Notes under the pieces: model-generated
The model's input: the letters and a program-made list of their open reading frames with translations, nothing else
Databases searched by the model: none
What the model was told of the DNA's origin: nothing
Shown: positions 1 to 9,636 of the stretch, one piece after another
Layout of the letters: every line of letters starts with the position of its first letter
Position numbering within the stretch: position 1 is the first letter of the stretch
Program-made: the position numbers and the translations under genes
Source of the DNA: Paraglaciecola psychrophila 170
GTDB lineage: Bacteria; Pseudomonadota; Gammaproteobacteria; Enterobacterales; Alteromonadaceae
Length of the DNA: 64,000 bases
Direction: 5' to 3'
Assembly (NCBI RefSeq): GCF_000347635.1
Contig: NC_020514.1
Span: 806,001 to 870,000 of the forward strand

Positions 1-108
1 ATGCAACAAGCCAAAGAAAAAGTGATTAATATAGATGAAACTGGCTTGTATGACATTTTACAGGAGCTAGAACCCATTTCTACTCAAGCAATTTATAACG
101 TCAGCTAA
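1..108 (+). CDS. 3' end of an unidentified gene (partial)
   Basis: An open frame enters from the window edge and stops with TAA at 106-108, giving 35 residues rich in charged and polar amino acids and ending in YNVS. The ATG at position 1 may be an internal methionine rather than the true start. It converges on the NhaC-like gene 6 bp downstream. I do not recognise the product; the fragment is too short to assign. Confidence 0.35.
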   Translation: MQQAKEKVINIDETGLYDILQELEPISTQAIYNVS

Positions 109-114
109 AATCAT

Positions 115-1421
115 CTACTGATTTGTTCTTGAATTTCGGTAACCCCGTGGCGATAGCGATAACCCCAAAACTAAAATCAGCATCGGATACCAGCAATAAG
201 GCGTTAGCGCTAAAGGTGATAAACCTGCAAGGCTAGCAGCAGCTAACAGTTGCCCTCCATAAGGTACCAAACCTTGAAATCCACAAGAAAAAATATCTAA
301 CAAGCCTAGCCTGTGCGCCTTGGATCTAAATTATATTTTGCACCTAGATCTTTGACAATCGGGCCGGTCGAGACTATCGCAATTGTGTTGTTGGCCGTGG
401 CTATATCTAATGCGCTGACCAAGACTGCAGTACCATATTCAGAACCTTTTTTGCTGGTGATGCGTTTGGTGATGTTGTTAACCAACCACTGGATGCCACC
501 GTAAGCTTTCATTAATGCCACTATGCCACCGATCATGAGCGCAATAGCAACCATATCTTGCATCCATCCCATGCCCTTCTGTATGCTCTGCAACATTGAT
601 GGAAACGTAAATAACCCTTTCGCTAAACCAATCACACACGCGCTGCCAATACCTACGCCCAACACACCTATTACGTTAACCCCAAATAGTGCACAGCCAA
701 TGATTAAAATATAAGGCAATATTAACCAACCATCGTAATCATTAGATGTGATCACCGCGCCACCGTCAATTTCGACAAACATAAGCAGCAGTGCAGTTAA
801 CAGTGCCGCGGGTAAAACAATCACTAAGTTTGCTTTGAATTTATCACTAAGTCGCACTCCTTGAGTACGTGTGGCGGCGATAGTTGTGTCAGAAATAAAA
901 GATAAATTATCCCCAAACATCGCACCACCAATGACTATACCTACCGCTTGTGGGATCGGTACACCTAGGCTTTCAGCTAGGCCAATGCCAACAGGTGTGA
1001 TGGCGGTAATCGTGCCCATAGATGTACCCATGGCGAAGGCAATAAAACTGGTTATCACAAATAAACCAGGTAATAAGTAGGCGGTTGGAACATAATTGAG
1101 TGCCCAATTGACGGTGGCATCACGGGCTCCTATGTCGATTGTGACTGCATAAAAAGCACCGGCCAGTAAAAAGATTAACGCCAGTAAAATGATAGTTTTA
1201 TCACCCCCTCCTTTACAAAAAACATCAATTTTTTCAGTCATAGATAAACTTGATGTTGAGTTGTTGAGTAGCAACGCAAAGCCCGCCGATATCGCAAAAG
1301 CAACCAGAATAGGCATGGTCGAAAAATTTTGGGTTAACACACCACTACCAATCACTAAGAGCATAAATAACAATATGGGTGTTAACCCCCAAAAACGGCC
1401 CGTAGACTTTTCTTCCATCAA
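115..1421 (-). CDS. nhaC: NhaC-family Na+/H+ antiporter, split by a frameshift
   Basis: Inner-membrane antiporter of the NhaC family, expected to exchange Na+ for H+. About 371 residues are read from 1421, with many hydrophobic segments and the family signature region GAMFGDNLSFISDTT, followed by ATRTQG. The frame stops right after DPRRTG near 306, but the adjacent frame continues at once with LLDIFSCGFQGLVPYGGQ, the normal C-terminal motif, and ends at 115. Adding one base around 304-311 (for example a third G in the minus-strand GG) restores one protein of about 434 residues. The lesion may be a sequence error or a real mutation. It lies downstream of the D-cysteine desulfhydrase gene on the same strand, about 100 bp away, so the two may be co-transcribed. 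Confidence 0.8.
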
Positions 1422-1524
1422 GACTTACCTTTAAAATTTATCAACTAAGACAGAAAAATAATTTTATAGCAAAGGGCTGGAGTGGCAATAGGTTAAAAAT
1501 TATTTAGGCAGCTATTTCGCCCTT

Positions 1525-2526
1525 CTAACAAACATCTGCTTGAGAAAAAGCTAAATCATCTGAATAGGCAAACAAGGAAGGCGCTCCACCGGTATGCCAA
1601 AAAAGGACGTGGTCATTTTTGCTGATCTTTCCTGAACGAATAAGATGCATTAGCCCGGCCATGGCTCTTCCAGTATAAACTGGATCTAATAATATGCCTT
1701 CAAGCTTGGCGGTTAATGCAATTGCTTCATTTTCTTGTGGTCCAACAATGCCGTAACCATCACCCACATAATCTGAATTTAAAATTAGCTGATTTTTTGA
1801 GAATGTATAATCAAGACCTATGAGTTTTGCGGTGCTATTAACAAGCTGTGCAATAAGTTGATCAAATGGCAGTGAAGTATTTGTATCTTTGTCGATATTG
1901 ATACCCACTAAGTCAAAGGTTTTTTTGTAAATTTGTTTACCTAAAATTAAACCCGCATGAGTACCACCTGAGCTTGAAGCAAACACAATATGAGAAAATT
2001 CAGGCCCTTTATTTTGCTGCTGCAACTCTGCAACAGCATCAATAAATGATACTGCCCCCAACTTATTAGAACCTCCATATGGGACTAAGTAGGGCTTTTT
2101 ACCTGCCGCTTTGAGTTCTGCAAATATGCGGGCTATGTCTTCCCCTTTCCGATTTGATCCTGTCCAGTGAATCTTAGAATCGAAAATATGATCTAATAAG
2201 AGGTTGCCTTGGGCCTCAGGCGGGGCTTCTCCACCTAACAATAAATGACATTCTAAATTTAGCTTGGCAGCGGCGGCGGCGGTTTGACGGCAATGATTCG
2301 ACTGAGCAGCACCTGCTGTAATGACCGTGTCGCAACCTTGCTTTAACGCATCAGCCAATATGTATTCTAGCTTTCTGGTCTTATTTCCACCTAAAGCCAG
2401 ACCTGTCAGGTCATCTCTTTTCATAAATATCTTGGGTCCACCCAAAAAGTCACTTAACCTAGATAATTCAACCAGAGGAGTAGGAAAAAAACCTAACGAC
2501 GTTTTCTCAATATGCTTCAGCTTCAT
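1525..2526 (-). CDS. dcyD: D-cysteine desulfhydrase (PLP-dependent)
   Basis: Cytoplasmic fold-type II PLP enzyme, 333 residues, of the D-cysteine desulfhydrase / ACC deaminase family, which converts D-cysteine to pyruvate, sulfide and ammonia. The N-terminal part carries FMKRDDLTGLALGGNKTRK, with the PLP-binding lysine in GGNK, followed by GAAQSNHCRQTAAAAAK. A glycine-rich phosphate-binding stretch (SSSGGTHAG) lies mid-protein and GYGIVGPQE near the C-terminus. Length is normal for the family. ACC deaminase is the main alternative; the general layout and marine gammaproteobacterial setting favour DcyD. Start chosen at the ATG giving MKLKHIEKTSLGFFPTPL. Confidence 0.85.
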   Translation of the reverse strand: MKLKHIEKTSLGFFPTPLVELSRLSDFLGGPKIFMKRDDLTGLALGGNKTRKLEYILADALKQGCDTVITAGAAQSNHCRQTAAAAAKLNLECHLLLGGEAPPEAQGNLLLDHIFDSKIHWTGSNRKGEDIARIFAELKAAGKKPYLVPYGGSNKLGAVSFIDAVAELQQQNKGPEFSHIVFASSSGGTHAGLILGKQIYKKTFDLVGINIDKDTNTSLPFDQLIAQLVNSTAKLIGLDYTFSKNQLILNSDYVGDGYGIVGPQENEAIALTAKLEGILLDPVYTGRAMAGLMHLIRSGKISKNDHVLFWHTGGAPSLFAYSDDLAFSQADVC

Positions 2527-2871
2527 CTAGTATCCATGTTTAGCGGTTATTTTATTTGAGTATACAATCATGGGTAAGTTATTATATCTACTTTAACGTT
2601 ATCAAATACATGTGTTACGGACCTGATTCATTCCTAATTATTTAAAAACACGCCCTGGCCTTAAGTTATATGCTCGGAACTTGTCTCGATTTCAAAGGAC
2701 TTCCAGTGGTATTGCTACTTGAAGTCCACATTTGTGACAGCTAAATAAATATCAGGATCATCTAGGTTCACATCGTAAATATTGCAAATTACTCTACATA
2801 TTTGGTTGAATTCGTAAATAACATCTAGCATTTAAGAACACGTTTCTATGCTGGATTTCAGGGGAATGGGT
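2527..2871. other. Intergenic region between divergent dcyD and the RluA-family gene
   Basis: About 345 bp separating the divergent starts. No open frame of useful length, no strong hairpin and no repeat was recognised. It must carry the promoters for both genes, but no convincing -35/-10 pair could be picked by eye. A Shine-Dalgarno-like AGGGGA at 2860-2865 belongs to the downstream gene. Confidence 0.5.
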
Positions 2872-4560
2872 ATGAAAAAAGAAGATCCTTGTTTTACGAG
2901 TTTCACTTCGAGTATTGAGAATTATGCCTTACCCGAATGTTTCACTTTCCCTTTTTATTATCAGCCACACCCTCTATGTGTATTGGCGGCAGAACAATTA
3001 CAGACGTACCTTGTGTCTCAAACTCAGTGGCAACACAACTTTGGTTTGTTGGATGACCCCAATAATATCATTGGTAAAATGTTTGGTGTGTTATTGGTTA
3101 AGAATGCGGGGGGGGAGCTAGGTTTTATATCCGCTTTTTCAGGTAAGTTAGCAAAGCAAAGTCGAATCCAAGGTTTTGTGCCGCCGGTATTTGATTTATT
3201 GGCTAAAGATAGTTTCTTTTTACCTGAACAGGTCACTATTAATAAACTTAATGAAAAGATTAAAGCGTTACAAAACGCACCACGGCTATCATTTATAAAA
3301 CAAGAGCTAAGCACATTAGAAGCGGCGCATGCCCAGCAGTTATCTGAGTTAAGGGGCGAATTAGTAGAAAACCGTAAAGCCCGCAAAATTAAGCGCCACA
3401 CTCTACAACATGACCTGGACACAACCACTACAGATAATGGGCTCAAAGAGCTAGCTCAACAAAGTGTTTATGATAAATGGCGATTAAAAGATTTTACCTG
3501 TCAGTGGCAACAATCTATTGGCCGATTGCAGACAAAACTTGATGGCTTAAATGAGCATATAGCAGAGGTAAAACTTCAACGTAAAACGCTTTCAGCTGAT
3601 TTGCAAAATAGAATATTTTCCCAATATCAGTTTTTGAATAAAGACCTAGTGCCAAAAAGTTTACTCGATATTTTTGCAGATACCGCACTTAAAACACCTC
3701 CTGCTGGGGCAGGGGAATGTGCCGCGCCTAAATTATTGCATTATGCGTTTCAACATAACCTAATCCCATTGGCTCTGGCTGAGTTTTGGTGGGGAGCTTC
3801 GCCAAAATCAGAAGTCAAAAAACATCAGCAGTTTTACCCTGCGTGCATTGGTAAATGTCAGCCTATTTTAAAACATATGTTGGTCGGTATGCAGTTGGAT
3901 GAAAATCCGTTTCTTTATAATTATGCACGAGGTAAAAGTCTAGATATTATCTATGAAGATGAAGATATTTTAGTTATAAATAAACCCTCTGAATTTTTAT
4001 CCGTACCCGGAAAAGACATATCTGATTCTGTATACTCACGAATAAATAACCAATTCCCTGATGCTACCGGGCCACTCATTGTGCATCGACTGGATATGTC
4101 TACCTCAGGCTTAATGGTGTTAGCACTCAATCCGCAGGCGAACAAATACCTGCAAAAACAATTTATCCTTCGAGACGTCCACAAGCAATATGTAGCTTTG
4201 ATTGAAGGTTTGCCGCTTAACGATGAAGGTGAGATACATTTGCCTTTACGGGGGGATTTATACGACAGACCCAAACAAATTGTATGTTATCAAAATGGCA
4301 AACAAGCCAGAACGTTGTGGCAAGTGCTGGAACGTTATCCCCAGAAAAATAAAACCAGAATACTGTTAACACCATACACCGGTCGCACTCATCAACTCAG
4401 AGTACATTGCGCTCATGCTTTGGGATTGAATATGCCCATAGTAGGTGACGATTTATATGGAACCCGCGCCAGCCGTTTACATTTGCACGCGCAAAGCTTA
4501 AAAATTAAACATCCTATTAGCAAAAAAATAATGTCATTTAAGGTCGATGCGAAGTTTTAA
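2872..4560 (+). CDS. RluA-family pseudouridine synthase with long N-terminal extension
   Basis: Predicted RNA pseudouridine synthase. The catalytic domain occupies roughly the last 200 of 562 residues: DEDILVINKPSEFLSVPG, then VHRLDMSTSGLMVLA with the catalytic aspartate in HRLD, then GRTHQLRVHC and GDDLYG. The first 350 residues are not the S4 domain of RluC/RluD; the part around residues 125-255 is rich in K, E, Q and L and probably forms coiled coil. The start at 2872 is preferred over 2848 and 2866 because AGGGGA sits about 6 bp before it. The RNA target cannot be told from sequence. No close downstream partner. Confidence 0.85.
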   Translation: MKKEDPCFTSFTSSIENYALPECFTFPFYYQPHPLCVLAAEQLQTYLVSQTQWQHNFGLLDDPNNIIGKMFGVLLVKNAGGELGFISAFSGKLAKQSRIQGFVPPVFDLLAKDSFFLPEQVTINKLNEKIKALQNAPRLSFIKQELSTLEAAHAQQLSELRGELVENRKARKIKRHTLQHDLDTTTTDNGLKELAQQSVYDKWRLKDFTCQWQQSIGRLQTKLDGLNEHIAEVKLQRKTLSADLQNRIFSQYQFLNKDLVPKSLLDIFADTALKTPPAGAGECAAPKLLHYAFQHNLIPLALAEFWWGASPKSEVKKHQQFYPACIGKCQPILKHMLVGMQLDENPFLYNYARGKSLDIIYEDEDILVINKPSEFLSVPGKDISDSVYSRINNQFPDATGPLIVHRLDMSTSGLMVLALNPQANKYLQKQFILRDVHKQYVALIEGLPLNDEGEIHLPLRGDLYDRPKQIVCYQNGKQARTLWQVLERYPQKNKTRILLTPYTGRTHQLRVHCAHALGLNMPIVGDDLYGTRASRLHLHAQSLKIKHPISKKIMSFKVDAKF

Positions 4561-4864
4561 GTGATGACATCCTTTAATAGGTTAAGCAGTTAGCAAGTGA
4601 ACTATTATTAAGTGAACTATTAGCAAATGACTCTTAATATTTCGAATAGAAGAATCAACGCTTCTTCCCTTAGATGCATGCCAAACATAGGCATACACCT
4701 ATATCGCCTTACTATTTATATTATCTTTTAATTTAAATATCCGTAAAAACACCCATTACTTTTAGTACAAGACTCAGATATTTTAAATCCAATAGGTTTA
4801 TGTGATTTATAACTAATCTCAACTGGTTCGTTATTAGTCGTAAAGTTCACATGATTTTTATTAG
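4561..4864. other. Intergenic region with a short tandem duplication
   Basis: About 300 bp with no convincing gene. AAGTGAACTATTA occurs at 4595-4607 and again at 4610-4622, flanked by TTAGCA on both sides: a 15-bp tandem duplication. The rest is AT-rich. No clear terminator for the pseudouridine synthase gene was found. Confidence 0.45.
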
Positions 4865-5400
4865 GTGAAATGTGCAACCCAAAAATTGGATTGTTCTGAC
4901 TATCGTCTCCTTAGTTTCTTTGATGCTGGTTTGTCAGCTTGGTATGTTTTACAAAATGACGTGTCATCTACCTCTTCTAATCATAATTCTTTAGATATTA
5001 TTGATGATGAACTGACTACAAATGATTTTAAATCTAGAATACATAGCTTGATAACGAAGTCGCGTCAACACTTGATGAAACCCAGCAAAGAATCCAAGAC
5101 ATTGATGGTATTTCATCTCAAACCAATCTTTTAGCATTGAATGCTGCGATAGAGGCAGCCCGTGTGGGTGAACACGGTCTGATTTTTGCTGTTGTAGCAG
5201 ACGAAGTGCGTAAATTATCTACTCGTTCAGCCCAATTTAGTGATGTGGTGCAATATCAATTGTAAAGTATTAGCGAACGTATTTCTGCGCTTACCTCACA
5301 AGTAGGAAAGCTTGCCTCCTATGATGTGAGTTATGTGATTGAAGCAAACAAAGAATATCGACTTCGCTTATTGGGCACGTTGGCGCATATGGTGCTTTGA
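4865..5400 (+). pseudogene. Degenerate methyl-accepting chemotaxis protein
   Basis: Remains of a chemoreceptor. In the frame of 4872 a membrane anchor is readable (QPKNWIVLTIVSLVSLMLVC). The frame must shift near 4953-4956 (A4) to continue as SSTSSNHNSLDIIDDE, and again near 5048-5049 to reach [19 protein letters not shown], then [17 protein letters not shown] and [17 protein letters not shown], the hallmark hairpin tip of the MCP signalling domain. An in-frame TAA at 5263-5265 follows, after which the frame continues as SISERISALTSQVGKLASYDV to 5400. Two missing bases plus a stop make a non-functional gene likely, although the missing bases could be sequencing deletions. Far shorter than a typical MCP. 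Confidence 0.75.
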
Positions 5401-5408
5401 GTCCAAGT

Positions 5409-7127
5409 TTACCTTGACCCTAAATATGTTTCTTTTTGATCATGTTTAGCTTCTTCTACAGGTTTGGTTCGATTAACTGCAAACGTGGTCTGAACGCCAG
5501 CAGCCTCGCGCCGACCATCACTGTATATCGCGAAAACCAGTGAAAAACACATCAATACCATCACGATCGAAAACGGTAGTGCGCCAATGACCATCGCCGT
5601 TTTAATGGCTCCAGTACCTCCAGAAATCAACAGGCCTGCAACCACAAGCCCAAGGGCTACACCCCAGAATAGGATATGTGGCCGAGCTTTTGGGCCTTCG
5701 TCGCCACCTGCGTTGATGGTATTCACTATCAACACCGCTGAATCAGCTGATGTGACAAGAAACGTCATTAACAGAACAACAATTAGTAATGCCATACCCC
5801 AAGCTAACCATTCACTGATTGGCGTCAGCATAAATTCAGTCATCGCAAATATTTTGTCAGCATTAGCCGCATCAAATATGACACCGTTAGCGCTACCATT
5901 TAGTTCTAGATCGATGGCAGTGCCTCCAGCCCAAGCGAACCAAATAAAACACATAAGTGATGGGACTAACATTGCTCCAAGTACAAATTCACGGACCGTG
6001 CGCCCCCGTGAAATTCGTGCAAGAAATAATCCTACAAACGGTGCAAATGCGATCCACCATGCCCAGTAAAACACCGGCCACCACCCCTGCCATTGTGTCA
6101 GTAAGAATGCTTCTGACCCTGCAACACCATCTGTCTTCCAGACATTAAAACTCATTTCTGGTAGTGCGATAATATAATCCCAAATACCAAAGATCATCGC
6201 ATTGCCACCAAAGAACGTGGCGCCGAAGATGATAAAGAATCCCAGTAGGATGATTGACAAGAACATGTTGATATTAGACAGCCATTTGATGCCTTTGCCC
6301 ACCCCAGACAAAGCAGACAACGTTGAAGCTCCCATGATTATCATTAAAGCGAAAACAATGCCAAATGTAGTTGCGGTGCCTTCGGCATTGACTAAGCCGC
6401 CAATGCCAATCCGCGTCAGACCTGCAACAAACTGCTCTACACCAAATCCAAGAGTCTGCGCCACACCCAAAATGGTCGCAACAACAGCCACAATATCGAT
6501 AAAGTGCCCCAGTGGGCCAGACAGTGCTTTGCCAAACAACGGCGTCAGCGATGAACGAATGGTCAATGGCAATGCACGGCGATAACTAAAGAACGCCATC
6601 GACAATCCCGCTATCGCGTAGCATGACCATGCGCCTGTTCCCCAGTGCAAAAATGACCACTTGAAGGCCATGCGGACATTGTCTTGGGCACTGCCGGTGG
6701 TTAATCCTTGGATAACTTCGGGGTTATTGGCGAAGTGGGTAACGGGTTCAGCCACTGCCCATGTCAGCATGCCAACACCAATTCCGGCACTGAACATCAT
6801 AGAAAACCATGAAAAATTCGAAAACTCGGGTTTTTCTCCTGGGCGCCCAAGGTTAAGTCGCCCCGCCGCGGGCCAAAGAGCCAAGCCTATACATACAATA
6901 ACAAACAAGGCGACAACCCAGATGTACCAAGCTGCGAAATTAGCCAGAATAAGCGTGTTCCAATCCCCGAGTATCTTATCCGCGTGGACTGGCCAAAAGA
7001 TGGCCCAAACAACAAGAGCACTAATAACGACTTTACTCACAACGGTCACATCTATACTGAATCCACGATAAAAACCAGTTGTCGCGAGCTTAATTGGAAG
7101 TCTGGTTAAAGCTGGTTTTGGTGTCAT
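5409..7127 (-). CDS. BCCT-family betaine/choline/carnitine transporter
   Basis: Inner-membrane secondary transporter for quaternary ammonium compounds or related zwitterions (glycine betaine, choline, DMSP), 572 residues with about 12 hydrophobic segments. Family features include FSWFSMMFSAGIGVGMLTWA with the glycine-rich GIGVGM, the tryptophan-rich FYWAWWIAFAPFVGLF substrate-site helix, then ARISRGRTVREF, and FLVTSADSAVLIVNT near the C-terminus. N- and C-terminal tails are short, unlike osmosensing BetP. It stands alone, so the substrate is not indicated by neighbours. Start ATG at 7125-7127. Confidence 0.9.
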   Translation of the reverse strand: MTPKPALTRLPIKLATTGFYRGFSIDVTVVSKVVISALVVWAIFWPVHADKILGDWNTLILANFAAWYIWVVALFVIVCIGLALWPAAGRLNLGRPGEKPEFSNFSWFSMMFSAGIGVGMLTWAVAEPVTHFANNPEVIQGLTTGSAQDNVRMAFKWSFLHWGTGAWSCYAIAGLSMAFFSYRRALPLTIRSSLTPLFGKALSGPLGHFIDIVAVVATILGVAQTLGFGVEQFVAGLTRIGIGGLVNAEGTATTFGIVFALMIIMGASTLSALSGVGKGIKWLSNINMFLSIILLGFFIIFGATFFGGNAMIFGIWDYIIALPEMSFNVWKTDGVAGSEAFLLTQWQGWWPVFYWAWWIAFAPFVGLFLARISRGRTVREFVLGAMLVPSLMCFIWFAWAGGTAIDLELNGSANGVIFDAANADKIFAMTEFMLTPISEWLAWGMALLIVVLLMTFLVTSADSAVLIVNTINAGGDEGPKARPHILFWGVALGLVVAGLLISGGTGAIKTAMVIGALPFSIVMVLMCFSLVFAIYSDGRREAAGVQTTFAVNRTKPVEEAKHDQKETYLGSR

Positions 7128-7446
7128 GATTGTTTTCCCATTGACTATTTTTATTGGGATTAACTAGACACCCAAATGAAATAACTAGCCAACCAAGATA
7201 GCACGCTTGTGCCATTCATGACATATAGCCTTGTTTTTGGAACTAGAGCTCATACCCATAGATGGCAAAAAGTTCAGGAAATTGCATTGTGATTTGTTGC
7301 TGTGTGAGGACATCCTTCATACGCAAACCAGTAGCAGAGCACTGAGGCGAGAGAAAATCAAAATCCTTAACTTCACCATCGCATAAAGGTCCAAGCTATA
7401 AGAATACTTATTATATAGCTTGGCTCCATCAGATGTTTTAACTGTT
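7128..7446. other. Intergenic region with a possible gene remnant and an inverted repeat
   Basis: About 319 bp. On the minus strand an open frame spans 7395 down to 7243 and ends YGYEL; it reads like protein (CDGEVKDFDFLSPQC, then LRMKDVLTQQQITMQFPELF) but has no good start and could be the C-terminal remnant of a lost gene. A 10-bp inverted repeat, CCAAGCTATA at 7391-7400 and TATAGCTTGG at 7414-7423, lies beyond the 3' end of the DoxX-like gene, without a T-tract. Confidence 0.35.
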
Positions 7447-7884
7447 TTATGCCGCATTACCTATTGTCATCTTAGTGTCTGCATCACGCAATAAATACAA
7501 GGCAAAACAGGCAGCCCACATTGGCCATGCGGCAAAAAACAAGAGGTTATTAAACGCATCAAAATATTGGGAGAATGCAGACAAGGTTGAACCACCATGT
7601 AATACAAAGATAAGTCCGTAAGTGATGCGTTTTTTAATACCTGCGACGAAGGCTAAGACCAGAACAAGTTGCGCAGCGCCTAAAATATAGGCAATGTTTT
7701 CACCTAAACCTGAAATCGCATAAAATTGTTCGAAGATTTTGATGCTATGACCGGGGTTAACAAACTTGTCTATGGTCCACATTAACATGACAACAAACAC
7801 CCCCAATCTTAACGCCAATAAAGACCACTTTAATCGGTTACGAATATCATTAGAGATGGGTTCGTTAGTGATGTTTTCACTCAT
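7447..7884 (-). CDS. DoxX-like small membrane protein
   Basis: 145 residues with four likely transmembrane helices (around 23-42, 62-82, 88-108 and 112-132), matching the size and layout of the DoxX-like superfamily. Visible markers are LRLGVFVVMLMWTIDKFVNPGH near the first helix and YILGAAQLVLVLAFVAGIKKR at helix 2. Function within this superfamily is poorly defined; some members are quinone-related or respond to thiol stress. Monocistronic by position. Identification rests on topology and general resemblance only. Confidence 0.6.
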   Translation of the reverse strand: MSENITNEPISNDIRNRLKWSLLALRLGVFVVMLMWTIDKFVNPGHSIKIFEQFYAISGLGENIAYILGAAQLVLVLAFVAGIKKRITYGLIFVLHGGSTLSAFSQYFDAFNNLLFFAAWPMWAACFALYLLRDADTKMTIGNAA

Positions 7885-8313
7885 GTAATTTCCTTGATTT
7901 GTATTATTTTAGACAAAAATTAGCGATTATTCGCTAGTTGATTGGATTGAGGCTATAGCCAAAAGCACGGCTGACGTCCTTATAAGCGTCGTTTCTGCAT
8001 ATTACTTGTTAGCAGACACTGCAACAGACCGTATGAATTGGATTTTATTACAATGATATATTCATCCGCCTTTATGGATAAGATGAATGATATCTGTTGC
8101 GTATGAATGAATGAAAGAAATGTCAACAGTGAGTCTTAAAATAAGTCTATTGTTGTTGAAACCTGAAATGCAGAAAGCAGTGGCGCTGTCACCAAAGCGG
8201 ATATCGGCAATGCCAATTGCCTTGCACTTTTACGGTGGCTGATCTGTTAATTCCGCTTAATGTGACTCCGACTCCTTCTAATTTCATTCGCTCTGGCTAT
8301 GAGCAGAGATATA
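7885..8313. other. Non-coding region with partial dispersed-repeat copy
   Basis: About 430 bp without a gene. Positions 8177-8209 (GCAGTGGCGCTGTCACCAAA then GCGGATATCGGCA) resemble 10331-10363 (GCAGTGGCGGAGCCACCAAA then GCGGTTGTCGGCA), at roughly 28 of 33 positions. This marks a degenerate copy of the repeat module described at 10.2-10.8 kb. The promoter of the DoxX-like gene must lie near 7900-7960 but is not clear. Confidence 0.5.
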
Positions 8314-8817
8314 TTAGATTTCAGGTAAGATAACCCTATCTATAATGTGGATCACACCATTTGAGGTCATGATGTTGGTCTTGATCACAGTGGCGTTGTT
8401 GATCTTAACACCATCTGAGCTATCGATAACAATGTCGTCACCTTGTACTGTTTTCGCTTTATTTAACTTCACCACATCCGCTGCCGTCATCTTCCCTGCA
8501 ACAACATGATAAGTAAGTATGGCTGCTAGTTTTTGTTTATTCTCTACATTTAATAGATCTCCTAAAGTGCCCTCAGATAGTTCTACAAAAGCGGCATTAG
8601 AAGGGGCAAATAAGGTAAATGGCCCTTTTCCTTTAAGAGTACCTTCCAGACGAGCTGCTCTTATGGCGGTGACCAGAGTGGTAAGTGAAGGATCAGCCAC
8701 TACGGTTTCGAAAATATCTAGCCTTTGTGAATTGTGGTGTGAAGCTAATGCGCTGGTAGACATATAGGTTAAGGATAATACCGCGATTGAAATAAACTTT
8801 GTTAAAAACACTTTCAT
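8314..8817 (-). CDS. Secreted fasciclin (FAS1) domain protein
   Basis: 167 residues: a signal peptide (MKVFLTKFISIAVLSL through ALA) followed by one FAS1 domain of about 135 residues. FAS1 hallmarks are FETVVADPSLTTLVTAIRAA near the start, GPFTLFAPSNAAFVEL (the FTVFAPxxxAF box), LTYHVVAGKM (the YH motif) and GVIHIIDRVILP at the end. FAS1 proteins are periplasmic or surface adhesion-type proteins of unclear molecular role in bacteria. Single-gene unit. Confidence 0.9.
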   Translation of the reverse strand: MKVFLTKFISIAVLSLTYMSTSALASHHNSQRLDIFETVVADPSLTTLVTAIRAARLEGTLKGKGPFTLFAPSNAAFVELSEGTLGDLLNVENKQKLAAILTYHVVAGKMTAADVVKLNKAKTVQGDDIVIDSSDGVKINNATVIKTNIMTSNGVIHIIDRVILPEI

Positions 8818-9270
8818 AAATGCTCCTTATTTTGCAGATGAAAAAGTTGCTAATCCATCAAACGTTTTGGTTCGGTAAAATATTATCAGTCACTGCATAC
8901 AAAGATGGACATTTGAATGCAATTTTGGTTTAAGTTATTTATAAGAAGATTATCGATGGTATCTGCTACACCAAGCAGTGTCTATGTTAGTACTCAAATA
9001 CCTTTTTAGGCGGTTTTTGCTTAAGTCTTTACAAGCCGTTGTTCTGATAATGTATAGGTCAAGCCATATTTACTCATGTTTTTATTGAAGTGAGAAATGT
9101 ATTGGTATTGGTGGTTAAGCTACCCTCTTACGATGACTGTCCTATTAGTTCTTTTAATATGGAGGGGTGTTGATAGAACTGAGAAATGTAGAACGTCGGG
9201 GGGGGACCGTGTATAAACATGGAACTTTTCTGGCTTTTAATATTGTTATATTTTTATCAAAGGGTTGAGT
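8818..9270. other. Intergenic region upstream of the SMR gene
   Basis: About 450 bp separating divergent genes. AT-rich, with a G7 run near 9199-9205. No open frame or strong repeat was recognised, and no guanidine-type riboswitch could be built from it. It must hold promoters for the FAS1 gene (minus) and the SMR gene (plus). Confidence 0.4.
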
Positions 9271-9600
9271 ATGGGTTACTGGTATTTAGCAATTGCGATT
9301 GGCGCTGAAGTTGTAGCAACATTAGCACTGAAAGCGTCAAATGGTTTTTCTGATTTTACTTCTAGCATTATTTGTATAATTGGTTATGCCATCGCATTCT
9401 ACTCCCTGTCTTTAGTTCTTAAAACTGTTCCCGTAGGTATCGCTTATGCAATTTGGGCTGGAATGGGAATCATTTTAATTGCATCAATAAGTGCAGTTTT
9501 GTATAAACAAATACCCGATTTACCAGCAATTATCGGTATGGTATTAATTTTAGCTGGTGTTGTAGTTATTAATGTATTCTCAAAGACAGTAAGTCATTAA
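9271..9600 (+). CDS. SMR-family multidrug / quaternary ammonium efflux protein
   Basis: 109 residues, four transmembrane helices, small multidrug resistance family (EmrE/QacE/SugE type), working as a dimer that exchanges protons for cationic substrates or guanidinium. The essential helix-1 glutamate is in LAIAIGAEVVATLALKAS; helix 3 carries PVGIAYAIWAGMGI, the typical Gly-rich dimer interface with conserved YAIWAG. Start at the ATG 9271, with AAAGGG about 6 bp upstream; a TTG two codons earlier is less likely. EmrE-like drug export and Gdx-like guanidinium export cannot be separated with certainty. Its low-GC surroundings differ from neighbouring genes. Confidence 0.9.
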   Translation: MGYWYLAIAIGAEVVATLALKASNGFSDFTSSIICIIGYAIAFYSLSLVLKTVPVGIAYAIWAGMGIILIASISAVLYKQIPDLPAIIGMVLILAGVVVINVFSKTVSH

Positions 9601-9636
9601 AAAAATAACAAGAAATTAAACAAAGATAAAAAACAG

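Noticed and set aside
4728..4907. Minus-strand frame reading ISPNKNHVNFTTNNEPVEIS and ending GCFYGYLN
   Set aside because: It looks protein-like in part, but has no good start and overlaps the chemoreceptor remnant; too short to support.
9180..9270. Guanidine riboswitch ahead of the SMR gene
   Set aside because: No paired ACGR-loop hairpins or recognisable ykkC core; only a G7 run and AT-rich sequence.
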